A DNA stretch of 64,000 nt, from positions 560,331,945 to 560,395,944 of the forward strand of contig NC_081413.1 in assembly GCF_030272615.1 (NCBI RefSeq), read 5' to 3'. Under the pieces are notes generated by a model. That model saw only the letters and a program-made list of their open reading frames with translations, was not told the DNA's origin and did no database searches. Shown here piece by piece: positions 9,803-20,693 of the stretch. Position numbers and translations under genes: made by a program. Source of the DNA: Cryptomeria japonica (lineage: Eukaryota > Streptophyta > Pinopsida > Cupressales > Cupressaceae). The stretch's first letter is position 1. The number at the start of each line of letters is the position of its first letter.

Positions 9803-11516
9803 TGATGTCATGGAAATGGGGACAAGGCAACAACAAAGTTCAATGTTAATAAGTCAGTTTCAACCATAAAACCAAAACAAAGAACTAAAAACCATTCCAA
9901 ACATATCAAAAGAGATTTCAAAAAGCATGAAAGAAGTTTAACAAAATAAAAGAAAGGAGAAGAGGCTCCCTAAGATGCTTCCATGATGCCTTTTGATGCT
10001 TCTCCCTTGTTTCTCCCCTCTCCAAGTTCCAAATGAGTGTAGCTCTCAGCTTTTAGCACTAGCCATGGATGCCATATGGAGATTCAAGATGGTTGAATAT
10101 GATAAGAAAATGCTATGCAAGTGTAGACAGTGATGCTATGAAAAAGCTCTATGCTAATACCTGTATAACAACAATACTTTAATGCTTCCTCTTTTGCTTG
10201 AGGAGAAGGGTTCTATTTATAGAAGAAATGGGGAAATGAAGGGTTAAGATTGAGTAATCTTAACAAGGGTTAGGATTGAAAGATATTCAATCCATGTGAG
10301 ACTTTCAACCCAATCCCATGTTGACAAGTGTCACCATGAGGAGGCTTGAGAGGAGAGATAAGGAGCATTAAATGCTTGAGGGGACATGATGGTTACCCTA
10401 GTCAAACAAATAAATGCTTTGAAGAGACACATGGGTTACATGAGGGTTAAGTTAGGGGTCAAAGTCCTTAACCATGGGTGCAAGTGGAATTAACCATTAA
10501 TGGTCATGTAAGAGCCATAAGTGGTTTGGAAGACTTTAGAGGTTAATTTGTTGAACACACAAATCATTAATTGCTTTTCAAAGACTTTGGAGTCTTTGAG
10601 AAGTGACTCCAATTTGCTTAGGAATGTGACAATATTTAGGGGATGGATTAGGTTAATTAGGAAGGGTTTAGAAGAATCTAGAAGGGGTTTAGGCATGCAA
10701 GTGGATTTTGTAGGAAAATGCAAGTGGGAAGAATTTTGGTATTTTCAATTAAAATAAAATCATTTATTTCAATTAAATGGTGTAATTTGCATTTGGGTAA
10801 ATATTCAAATAAATATTAATTTATTTAAATGAGAAAAAGGAAGATAAAGCATTAAATGCTTGAAGACTTTAAGGGAAACCATTAAAGGTTTGAGAAGACT
10901 CTAAGGAAAGCAATTAAATTTGAAGACTTTAAGGGAAACCATTAAAGTCTTAAGAAGACTTTAAGGGAAACCATTAAAGGTTTTGAGAAGACTCTAGAAG
11001 GAAGCCATTAAGTTTGAAGACTTTAAGGGAAACCATTAAAGGTTTCAAGTGGGTGAGGATAAATAGGTTTTTAAATAAATAATTTATTTAAAATAGTTGT
11101 GCAACTTGCATTTGTAGGAAAATGCAAGTGGGTGGAGGATAAAGGTGATTTAAATAAATAATTTATTTAAAATAGTTGTGCAACTTGCATTTGTAGGAAA
11201 ATACAAGTGGGTGGAGGATAAAGGTGATTTAAATAAGTGTTAATTTATTTAAATGTGAGAGGTGGGATTTTGGGGGATTTAAATAAATATTAATTTATTT
11301 AAATGTGAGAGAAGATTTAATTAAACAAATATGATTTATTTATTTAATTAATGGTCTGAATTTGGTTAAGTGAATTAAATCAAATAAAGTGAATAATTTA
11401 TTTAATTAATAGGAGAAGAGGGTTAAGATGAATTAATTAAATATTAATTTAATTAATTATTAATTGATTGTTAAATAATCAAATAAATATTAAATATTCA
11501 TTTAATTAAGTGGACA
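9803..11516 (-). mobile_element. Solo-LTR-like insertion in copy A
   Basis: A segment of about 1.7 kb with no counterpart in copy B. It starts TGATGTCATGG and may end with TTAAGTGGACA, so it has TG...CA ends. Flanking pentamers gaaat and gattt match at four of five positions. A canonical TATA box, ctataaatag, lies on the minus strand (10,213-10,222). It has no open frame of note. The right half is dense in local tandem repeats and AT-rich blocks. It is most simply a solo LTR left by recombination between two LTRs. The right boundary is uncertain by 20 bp or so. Confidence 0.6.
10840..11240. repeat. Tandem repeats inside the solo-LTR-like insertion
   Basis: Two adjoining families. About 10,860-11,045 holds several copies of a unit near 33 bp built on gactttaagggaaaccatta. 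About 11,064-11,240 holds a 79-bp unit twice, centred on caacttgcatttgtagg (11,102 and 11,181) with taaataaataatttattt blocks between. A weaker relative of the second unit lies near 10,690-10,740. Such arrays are common in the upstream part of plant LTRs. Confidence 0.8.
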
Positions 11517-11728
11517 GATTTATGTGATTATAGAAATTATAATGCATAATGGTGTGCTTTTATAGAGAGCACAAAGATTCCCTGAGCTAAATTTAGGAGA
11601 ACTAAAGTGAAATAGATAAACTCTAAGCACAACTATGTGAACTTAAGTGAAAAAACATAAATAAAGTTAAATATGCTCTAATACATTCATCCTACAAGCT
11701 TCCTTGACATCAACGACAATTCTATATT

Positions 11729-11731
<3 letters not shown>

Positions 11732-11763
<32 letters not shown>

Positions 11764-12527
11764 ATACCTCTCCTTCCCTCCATAAATCTATCTATCACCA
11801 ATACTCCTTCCCTCTCTACTTCTATCTCATAGATGGAGGGAGCTGAGAGATAGAGATAAGTAGAGATGGAAGTAGATATAAAGAGTGGAGATGGAGGGAG
11901 AGGTAGGGGGAGAGAGAGGTAAGGATGGAGAGAGAGGTAGCTAGAGAGAGAGGGAGAGAGATATATGTATAGAGATGTAGGGAGAGAGGGGAGAGAGGAT
12001 AGAGAGAGGTGAGATAGAGAGAAGTGGTGAGGAAAGAGAAAGGGAAAGAGAGAGGTAAGTAGAGAGATGCCCTCTCTCCTTCCCTACCTACTCATTGGGA
12101 AATACCCTTGTCTCTACATACTTTTTCATACCTTCCTCTCTTGCTCCTCCCTCTCTACTCATTTACATCTCCTCTCTCCCTTTTAAGAGAGAAGTGGAGA
12201 GAAATAAATCTAGGGAGAGAGAGGTATACAAAGGGACAGGGAGAGGGAAAGAGAGGGAGAGATTGGATAGAGATAGATGAGGTAGAAAGAAGTGGAGAAA
12301 CAAGGAGATAGGGAGGGAGAGAGAAGAAGGGAGATGCATATAGAGGTAGATGGGATATGGAGATAAATAGAGAAAGAGAGAGAAAAACACAACTAGAAAG
12401 GGAATGATGGATGGAGGGATAAAGGGATGGAGAGGTATGTAGAGAGAGAAGGGGCAGGGAGGGAGGTAGATATAAGAAAAGGGTCCAGGTAGGGAGGAAG
12501 AGAAAGAGAGAGGGAGGAGGGAGGGAG

Positions 12528-12593
<66 letters not shown>

Positions 12594-12860
12594 TAAGTAT
12601 AGAGGGAAAGGGTGTGAGAGAAATGGAGAGGGAAGGAGGGAGGGAGGGAGGGAAGGATAAGTATGTAAAGAAATAGGGTTAGTGAGGGAGTGAGGATATA
12701 GATCTAAGTAGATAGAGAGGTGATATAGAGAGGAGAGAGTGTGTCATAACTATAATGAGAGGGAGAGGGTACGTAGCCAGTAGCAAGTGAAGGATGTGAC
12801 AGAGGTAAAGATAGGCCTAGAGATTGGGGGAGAGAGGATAGATTGAGATAGAGAAAGGTG
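11732..12860. repeat. Polypyrimidine-to-polypurine array, copy A
   Basis: It opens with (CT)15 at 11,732-11,761 and a pyrimidine-rich stretch. It switches near 11,830 to a purine-rich strand built from ga, gga, gtaga and ggga words, flips back to pyrimidines at about 12,068-12,180, and returns to purines. It includes a (TA)n block followed by (GA)14 at 12,531-12,589. The sequence is degenerate rather than a clean tandem repeat. Open frames here encode only low-complexity S/L/P or R/E/G strings and are not genes. Confidence 0.9.
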
Positions 12861-12880
12861 ACATAATATTGTCTTCTAAA

Positions 12881-13029
12881 TTGTGAGCTTTATTTCCAAA
12901 TCATTTTCACCCTTAGGTATCCAGAAAGCTTGACCATCCTATGTAGAAACAATAGTCTTTTTTTTTTTTCTTGATTTGATGGTGAGGATGAACAATCCAA
13001 AGCCATTTTATTGGACTTCATTGTTCAAC
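12881..13029. other. Junction between copy A array and copy B Copia-C remnant
   Basis: After the purine array stops near 12,860, ordinary sequence begins, with a T run at 12,960-12,970. The join of the two tandem copies should lie here. No target duplication or element end was visible. Confidence 0.4.
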
Positions 13030-14340
13030 ACTAGTGCACTCAATCGTGCATGCATCTAGCTTATACAAGGTGCCAATTATAACACCCTTAGAAAACACCA
13101 TAGAGCCTATTGTCATATTACATCCACTACTTGAGAAAACAACCTATACACCTACATCACTTAGCTTGGTAGTTCTAAAAGTAAGTTTTATGCCAGACCA
13201 AGCATATATAAGACACAATCAATCCACTTCACTCTGCCATCAGGGAATTAGATCTTAACTCTTCCATGGCCAACAAACTTCAGGTGAGAGTCATCACCCA
13301 AATACACCTTCTCACAATCAATCTCTCTGTACTTAAAAAACTGACTTCTATGAGAGGTCACATGGAAAGAGGCATAGGTCTGAATCTATCAACCGTACAT
13401 CTTCAAATACATGTTTTTTGAAGGCTACAACAGAAGCATCTAATTCATCATGAAAGGATTTATCATAGTCATAACTAGAGAAATCCTTTTTACCTTTCCT
13501 TTTCTTCTCCTCATTGTGCAAGTCTTTAAAAATGACCAAATTTGTTGCAGTTCCAACATTTCACCTTGGATTTTTTACCAGGAGACTTAGATCTCCTTGA
13601 AGACATAGATTTACACTTCTTGTCCTTCTTGTTTCATTTCTCTATTGTTCTACTACAAGAAACTAGGGCCTCCTTAGGCATCTCAGAAGATTTCCTTCAT
13701 AGCTCTTTAGATAGAAACTAAGAAAACACATCCTCCATCTTGAAAGTGGTTGTTGTGCTTCTAATGGGCATTACAAGGTAATCCCACAAGTCTGACAAAG
13801 AACATAACATAAGAATCCATTTTTCTTGATCATCAATATTGACACCAATAGAATTCAGCTGAATAACCACCATATTAAATACATTCATGTAATCAACAAT
13901 AGATACTCCTTACTCCATTCTCAAAGAATACAACTTCTTTCTCAAGAATAAATTATTCACTAAGGGTTTACCTTGATAAATATCACCAAGCTTCTATCAT
14001 AGATTAGCTGTAATCTTCTCCTCATGAACATTCATTAGCACATAGTCAACCAAATAGAGTCTTATTAGACCCTTAACTTTCTGATCCATTGTATCCCATA
14101 CATATTGCATTGTAGTTTAGGGTTTCTTAGAAGAAACTACAACCCACAGATCTCTATCCATGAGTATGCCCTCCATTTTGTGAATCCACCACTCAAAATT
14201 TCCATTATTAAACTTCTCCATCTCTATTTTACTAGAAGTGCTTGCCATATCAAACCTGCAACAAGGATATAAAACCTCTCTACAAAACTCCCACGAAAAC
14301 TAGATCAACACAAAAAACCTATCAACCCAATAATAATAAC
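13030..14340 (-). pseudogene. Copia-C gag and protease remnant, copy B
   Basis: Minus-strand reading shows, from the right: a retrotransposon gag core (KPLVNNLFLRKKLYSLRM near 13,900-13,980), a zinc knuckle CWNCNKFGH near 13,530-13,560 whose last Cys is not seen, a protease start (LIDSD then, one frame over, ASFHVTSHR near 13,340-13,400), and YLGDDSH near 13,290. It runs on to KGVIIGTLYKLDA near 13,060-13,100, the segment before the pre-integrase domain. Many stops and at least one frameshift are present. Integrase, RT and RNase H are absent, so only the 5' quarter of the element survives. Confidence 0.85.
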
Positions 14341-14352
14341 AATGTTGGCTAG

Positions 14353-14364
14353 GCTCTGATACCA
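14353..14364 (-). other. Primer-binding site of Copia-C, copy B
   Basis: On the minus strand the 12 bases are TGGTATCAGAGC, the exact site for the initiator-methionine tRNA primer used by most plant Copia elements. It lies two bases inside the LTR start. Confidence 0.9.
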
Positions 14365-14366
14365 AT

Positions 14367-14896
14367 TGAAAGAAAGCTAAGTGTAGAATAAACACTTCCA
14401 AATGCTATATCTAACATGAGAGGTGATGCAAAAAATTCCTACAAACCCTTAACTGATACAAATTATATAAACACATAGAAAATCAGATTTAAACAAATGA
14501 ACTCACAACACTAGATATATGTGGGAAAACCCTTTCAGGAAAAAAACCACACTCTAAAAGCCAAACTCAACTGTATTAACAACAATAACCAATAGTTACA
14601 ATGCAATGCCTAGAGACAATGCTCTTTGAGAATAAATATAGTAACATATAATTTTAGAGAATAATGAAACACCCACTTCACACCGCTTGTCAAAAGTGAA
14701 CTCCGCCATAAATACCAATTACACACTAATCTCTCCATGAATCTTCCATTGAACTAGTAATTGTCATAGTTCCAACATAGAAACCTATGCCACTAGTTCC
14801 CTCTTTTTAGACTTCCAAAGTGGACCTATAATTAAATTTATAAATAATAAGATAAACATATTTGGACTTTAAGGTTGAGACACCTTAATCCCTACA
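14367..14896 (-). repeat. Copia-C LTR, copy B
   Basis: It begins tgaaagaaagc two bases after the primer-binding site and parallels 6,794-7,549. It lacks the TATA-bearing stretch of about 250 bp of copy A, so it is an internally deleted LTR. The right end (ctaca at 14,892-14,896) is tentative. Confidence 0.65.
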
Positions 14897-16017
14897 AAAA
14901 GAATAGAAACATGAAGAGCATCATTTGAAGCACAAAGAAGTTGTAGATACGCATCAAATAATAACTACTATAGTGTTGAATGAAGAACCTCCTCAAAAAC
15001 CAAGATGATAATTAGGATCGAGAAGGTAATAATTTGCATGAGTGCCCCTATTGATACTACTTGAAAAATGATATGGCAAACAAAGGAAACATATCAGTCA
15101 TTTGAAGATACAAATGGCACATGAATCTATATGACTGACCCCAACAATACTACTCAATCATGCAATAGTAAACTGATAGTGCTGATAGTTGAAGAAAATT
15201 GATCAACAAAAGATGGAAGGTCACCTCCATAAAACTAGAATGCAAGAGTTTATATATGGTAAATGCTCCATCTCATCAAATACAACCACTACATCTAGAT
15301 AGTACATAGGAACAAATAGTATACACATAGCTCACTACAAACCAAATCTACAAAAGCATTAACATCAACATAGAAACCCTCTCACAATGTTGACAAGGGA
15401 GGGATATGATAGGTCCTTTGAAATTGTGTGTCACTAAATAATGGATAAAGGAGAATTTGAATGTGCAAAAAAAGTACCTGCAACCGAATGTGCTAACTTT
15501 GGAATCCTTGCCAAATTTGAGGAAGTTAGCATTAGAAATGAAATAAAGCATTAAAAATATGTTAACCTAGTGCTATTGATTGGATGGTGTAGTAGGCCTA
15601 CTACAATCTTGTGTAGGGACGTACCTACTTGCATAGGACACGATACTTGCACCTTCCAAAAAAGTCAACAACCCTTTTAAAAAAAATGCTCTCCATTAAA
15701 ATTTTAACCAATTAATTTAAATATAAAATAAAAATTGCAGGTGCATTTTATTTTGCTAATTGGGATGATGCACTAGGGTTACAGTTTGTACAAAAGTCCA
15801 TGCCGCTTAAGAAAAAATTGCCTCACATTTTCCTGACTCGAGTTTTGATGATTTAACAAGCAATTTTAGGGTTCTTGGTTGCTTTGAGCATGATGGCAAG
15901 GTCCATTTCACCCCAAAGTGACTAGATTTTTTGATGAGCTCTAGAACTCATTGCAAATAATGTTCCCATAGAAGAAATTGACCAAACCCTCAACAACTCA
16001 TGATTCGATGAAACACC
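14897..16017. other. Spacer of copy B; no gene
   Basis: Matches 7,550-9,500 of copy A apart from the stretch of about 850 bp missing here. Every frame is short and broken. No recognisable domain. Confidence 0.55.
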
Positions 16018-16022
16018 AATTG

Positions 16023-17539
16023 TGTTGGCATTTTCAGTAGAAAGACAGATTGTTGATATTCATTAAGGATATTGAGAAGGTTGTTGAAGACTATTTGATA
16101 TAACTGAAAAAGGATGATAACTAACTTTATAACATTATTTTGTCATTGATGTCAAGAAATTGATTTTCTGATTCAGTATGATGTTGCCATATCTTGAGGA
16201 GATTGATTTGAAAGGAATTAAGTGATTGGTAAGTGACACATAAAGAATATGAATAAAGGGAATAAGTTATTCAATGGACAACTATTACCGAGTTAGACAA
16301 TGATGAGATCATGATGTTTAGATTGTTTTGATATCCTACATATGTTGTTGATTGTAAGGTTAATACTATACTATGTCACTGAGCAAAGAACCTAGTCGGT
16401 AAACCCTAAGGAACCTAGTTGGTAAAACCTAAGGTTATCGATATCGGTTAATGAAGGCAGAATGTCTACCAAGTAAAGTTTAGTATTTACCGAGTTGCAA
16501 CTGAGTTATGATAGAGCACATTGGATAAATACAAGCATTATTTAATGAAGGACAATGATGAGCTGGATATGTATAAATGATTAGAATGCCGCACATGAAG
16601 TTTGTTAAAGGATCTATGGCAAAGAAAGATCGACAGGAAGATCTACAATGCAGATTGAACCACAATAACCTTGTGCAAGTTCCAAGAAAGGACTGCAAGT
16701 CCCAAGGCAAGGTAAAACATTTTCAGATCGAAAGATGCATTGAACCTAGTCAAGATTGAAGATCTGATGGCTAAGATTGATCATGGGAAATGTGATCAAA
16801 GAGATTAAGTGTTGAGAATTGTTTATAAATAAGAAATCATTGATGAACAATGTATGCGGGCAAGTGTAAGCACAAGGATGCTACATAGTGATTACCAAGC
16901 ATAGAAGCTTGGATACCTGTTTGAATAATAGATTAAGGTGCCCAACAGAAGACTAGATAAGTCTTATGACAAGATTGTTTTGAGCAAATAAGAATCTGAT
17001 TTAGCATTTTAGATGTGAAGTTGCAGATATATTTACTACTATTATTTATTCTGAATAACAGAGAAATCTCTTAACCGAGTGGACTTAATAGTCTTATTTG
17101 TAAACCCTATAGCAAGGTAACATTCTAAATGAGTGTTTGAAATCCTTTCACAAGGTCACTTCTAACAAAGTGAGGATCCTAACAGATCTGAGGGAAATCC
17201 CTTAGCCGGGTCACATCTAGCAATGTGTTTGTAATCTTTAACAGGATTTGCTTTTAACCGAGCATACTCTAGAAGAGTATATTTCTTAGTGGGTCCGAAA
17301 TCCCATAGTGGTTTTTCCCTCTTTGGGTTTCCACGTTAAATCTGGTGTTATGAGTTTCATGATGATTATATGTTTATGAGTTTGCATGTTTAGCAGTTTT
17401 TGGTTATATTGCTGAAGTATATATTATCAAGGTTGAATCTGTTGATTTTATGGAAGTTTAAGTTTGTATGATTCACCCCCCGCCTCTCATCTTGTAAGCT
17501 ATTGGTTTCAGCTCTTTACATTAAGTATCAGAACTATCA
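16023..17539 (+). mobile_element. Solo LTR related to Copia-E, with perfect target duplication
   Basis: A 1,517-bp unit starting TGTTGGCATTTTC and ending ACTATCA, flanked by aattg at 16,018-16,022 and 17,540-17,544. Copy A of the block lacks it, so the empty site is known. The ends and body resemble the Copia-E LTR at 54,384-55,944: both begin TGTTGGCATTT, have ttgtcattgatgtcaa soon after, then a region of repeated ttaaccg-ggt words with aaatcc spacers (17,060-17,300 here), and a final gattcaccccc. No internal region remains, so it is a solo LTR from recombination. Confidence 0.93.
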
Positions 17540-17712
17540 AATTGATTGATAGGTTTTGAGATGTTGTAAATGTAATGGTGAGGCTCATTTTTCTCTAAAA
17601 TTTAATGAAAATATGCCCAACTCTAGATTCACCAAAGAAAGAAAATTTGGGACCCAACAATGCTTCTAGGAAAAGAAACCCTCAAACCTTGAGATAGGGT
17701 TGCTAAATCTAG

Positions 17713-17724
17713 GCTTTGATACCA
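17713..17724 (-). other. Primer-binding site of element D, copy B
   Basis: The plus strand gctttgatacca is TGGTATCAAAGC on the minus strand, one base from the Copia consensus, directly next to the D LTR. Confidence 0.75.
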
Positions 17725-18017
17725 TGTTGAATTCAACAATACAAGCACTTGCAAGATCAAACAACAAATGAAAAACCCTTTCCACAAATGAGAGTAGCAC
17801 AAAAAATGCTATATTCCTCAAAAGAAAAATTATATAATAAAACTACAATGCATAATGACGTGCTTTTATAGAGAGCACAAATATTCCCTAAGATAAATTT
17901 AGGAGAACTAAAGTGAAAACATGAGTAGCTAAAAAAATCTCAACTCTAGCTAAAATAGAAGCACAACTAAGTGAACTTAAGAAAAAAAGCATAATTAAAG
18001 TTAAATATGTTCCAACA
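17725..18017 (-). repeat. Element D LTR, copy B
   Basis: A compact LTR of 293 bp with TGTTG at one end and CCAACA at the other. The TATA box ctctataaaagc is on the minus strand at 17,862-17,873. The short length fits a small Copia-type LTR. Its internal region to the left is not readable as gag. Confidence 0.75.
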
Positions 18018-18059
18018 CATTCATCCTACAAGCTTCCTTGACATCAATGAAAATACTAT

Positions 18060-18121
18060 AGTCAACACTCCCTACCTCTATTCCTCTCTCTCTTTTTCTC
18101 TATCCCTCCTTCCTTCCCTCA

Positions 18122-18165
<44 letters not shown>

Positions 18166-19212
18166 ATACCTATCCCTCCCTCCATATCTCTATCTCTCAC
18201 CATCATTCCTTCCCTCTCTACTTCTATATATCTCATAGAGGGAGAGAGGGAGAGGAGAGGTAAATATTAGTATCTAGAGCGAAGTAGATATAGAGAGGGA
18301 AGATGGAGGGAGAAGTAGGTAGAGGTAAGTAGAGAGAAGGGGACAAATATATGTAGAGAGAGGTTGGGAGGGAGAGAGGATAGATAGAGTTGATATAGAT
18401 AGAAATGATGAGGGAAGAGGAAGGGAAAAAGAGAGAGATAAGTAGGGAGACACCCTCTCTCCTTTCCTACATACTCTCTAGGAAATAACCTTGTCTCTAA
18501 ATAACTATCCCTACCTTCCTATCTCCCCCCTCGTTCTATCTCTACTTTTATCTCTCTCTCTCTCTCTCTCTCTCTTGATCAATCTCCCTCTATACTTATG
18601 TACATCTCTCTCCCTTTGAAGAGAGAAGTGGAGAGAAATAAAGGTAGGGAGAGAGAGAGGTATGTAGAGAGAGGGAGAGGGAGAGGGAAAGAGAGGTGAG
18701 ATAGAAAGAAGTGAAGAGAGGAGGGAGAGAGGGAGGGAGAGAGAGATAAATAGAGAAAGAGGTAAAATAGAGAGAGAAAGACAGAGACAAAGACAACTAA
18801 AGAGGGAATGCGAGATGAAGGGATAGAGGGATGAAGAGAGAGAAGTGGTAGGGAGGGATACATATATAAGAGAAAGGTCTAGGTAGAGAGGGAGAGAAAG
18901 AGAGAGCGAGGAGGGAGGGAGAGGTATGTATAGAGAGAGGTAGGGAGGGAGAGAGGAGAGAGAGAAGTGTTGAGGGAAAGAGGGAGGGAGAGAGAGATGG
19001 AAAGAGGGAGAGGGGAGATAGAGAAGTGCTAAGGGAAAGAGGGAGGGAGAGAGAGATGGAGAGAGGAGATAGAGATACGTAGAGAGAAAAGGGGAGAGAT
19101 AGAGTGAGAGGTTAGACAAAGAGAAAGGGAGGGGGAAGGGGGGAGGGAGAATCATGTAGAGAGAGAGGTGTAAGTAGAGAGGAAAGGGGATAGAGGGAGA
19201 TGGAGATGGAGG
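18060..19212. repeat. Polypyrimidine-to-polypurine array, copy B
   Basis: Same layout as copy A: a pyrimidine opening with (TC)19 at 18,125-18,163, a switch to purines near 18,237, a pyrimidine return at about 18,450-18,612 including (TC)13, then purines to the end. The shared landmark agagagaagtggagagaaat occurs at about 12,187 and 18,620. Homogeneous GA stretches and word order differ, which shows continued slippage after duplication. Confidence 0.9.
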
Positions 19213-20693
19213 GATGTGTTGTGACCAAATCACACATTGCCCCATTTTAATGGGAACCACTCTTTTCTTAGCTTAGTTGTTGTTAATAAGTGTATTATTT
19301 TAGTATAGCTTAATGTGTGTCTCTTAAATTAAAGAATCCAAAAAAAATTAAAAAACTAAAAAAAATCTAAAAAATCTAAAAAATACAAAAAAATTTCAAA
19401 AGATTTAAAAATTCAAAAAAATTAAAAATTTCAAAAAAAAAAATAAAAATTGAAAATCATAAATTTTTGGCTAAGAAATGGAAAATAAGTAGTGCCTTAC
19501 AATTAGCATGACTGCTGTAGCACTGCTGCTTCTAAGCAGTGCCATTGCTGCTTTTGAGTCTTTACTGCTTTTCGAAAGCATTGCACGCTTCATGTATTGC
19601 TCATCATTGATCCTAACAATGTAAAGTCACTCAAAATTTAATATCCCTTTGAACGATGAGCAAAATGTAAGTTCAAGTAGATAACTGAAGGTGGCGAATG
19701 TATGCAATACGATTGCTTGAACAACAATGACTTGGAAAATTCCCATGATGCAAATCTAGAAAATATTTAATGATCACTTTAGAGTCGATGAACAAGACCC
19801 AAGCACGAGATCTTTTCATTTAATTCATGCAAAAGGCAGTCGGTTGTGGTTTTCATAAGCAGCGATTTCATCTTGGAGACACCAATCTAAGTTTGGTATG
19901 ATTACACTTCACACATCATCGATTTAAGTTTTGATCTTATTCGGATCACATTGAGCTGGCGATTCTAATCTTTCTAAGCTAAATTATCTCTGTCTTCAGC
20001 AATCCCCATTTTGCTGAAGGCAATTAAATATCAGAGATCAGTGACCTCATACATTAGCGATTCTTGCTTTGAGAGGGAGCGATCTTATACCAGAGAGTGG
20101 GCGATTCAAACTTTGATCGATTTTTGATCATATATTGTGGTGTTTCTGAGCTGGGTAAAACAAAATTCGATTTTCTGATTGTATTGACTTTAGATCCCCT
20201 TTTGGTATGCTTATGACATGATGCGATTACCTCAACGGCTCTGATCATATCTATAATATCGAACCTGTTTTTTGGATTGCAGTGATCCTCATTATATGAT
20301 CAGAGTGATCTCGATTATACCGATTTTGTGCTTTTGAGAGTGGTAACACATCAATAACGCACACTCACTTTGTTTCAAAAGAGATTTCATTATTAAAAGT
20401 GTTTGTGCTGTTTGCTGATATAATTTTCGTTTTCATTATTCTGATTATCGTTACTTTGACAGTGATATATCCTGTTCAAATCACACATAGGCCAGATTAT
20501 TGTCAAAATATTGCAAAGGTTTGGAAGCAATCGGTCATCATTTAGCAAAATTTCATATTTTTCAGTCTGATAAGACATTTGTCTCAGATCTGAGACAAAT
20601 CAGACCTCTTGTTAGGGAAAGTTTGGTTTATTTCGAGATCTCTACCTATTTGCAATACCAATATGACTAACTTAATTGACTCTTGCAGGTATT
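19213..20693 (+). other. Leader-like region before the 20.7-kb ORF; possible LTR and 5' UTR
   Basis: No coding frame. It starts abruptly at the array end with tgttgtgacc, which could be the first bases of an LTR, though no matching end or target duplication was found. Contents: an A-rich low-complexity stretch (19,335-19,470), then about 800 bp with many gcgatt or gatcgat words (19,860-20,230), then ordinary sequence up to the ATG at 20,694. A pyrimidine-cag just before the ATG (cttgcag) could be a splice acceptor, which would fit a spliced accessory message. That is inference. Confidence 0.4.

Larger units (their letters stand above)
9684..11683 (-). repeat. Element D LTR, copy A, interrupted by a 1.7-kb insert
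   Basis: Without the insert (9,803-11,516) this LTR is about 286 bp, close to the 293 bp of the copy B version (17,725-18,017). The minus strand has a TATA box, ctctataaaagc, at 11,556-11,567, and the same box occurs in copy B. The TG and CA termini visible in B have decayed here. Confidence 0.7.
1398..12870. repeat. Copy A of a tandem composite block
   Basis: Copy A contains, left to right: a Copia-C gag remnant (1,398-1,454 and 6,432-6,793, split by Copia-A), a Copia-C LTR with a primer-binding site, a spacer, a family D LTR with its own primer-binding site, and a purine-rich array. The same order of unmistakably similar sequence recurs in copy B (12,880-19,212). Examples of shared short strings are gttgaatgaagaacctcctc (A near 7,626; B near 14,975) and caagcttccttgacatcaa just before both arrays. 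Copy A carries two insertions absent from B (1,455-6,431 and about 9,803-11,516) and about 1.1 kb of extra spacer (about 7,060-7,320 and 8,132-8,960). It lacks the left-most 1 kb (protease end) present in B. Confidence 0.8.
12880..19212. repeat. Copy B of the tandem composite block
   Basis: The second copy of the block, directly downstream of copy A's purine array. It keeps about 1 kb more of the Copia-C gag/protease region than copy A, the Copia-C and D LTRs in the same spacing and orientation, and a closely parallel purine array. Its private insertion is the solo LTR at 16,023-17,539. The end of the array at 19,212 is where similarity to copy A stops. Confidence 0.8.

Noticed and set aside
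12108..12392. Overlapping open frames on both strands in the first array
   Set aside because: Low-complexity products of purine/pyrimidine repeats, no start context or domain.
14353..14364. tRNA gene because of the tRNA-complementary string
   Set aside because: Only 12 bases match, placed exactly as a primer-binding site next to an LTR; no tRNA arms are present.
18511..19260. Open frame of 249 codons on the minus strand through the purine array
   Set aside because: The translation is almost only S, L, P and Y and simply reflects the repeat; parallel frames exist in the other arrays.
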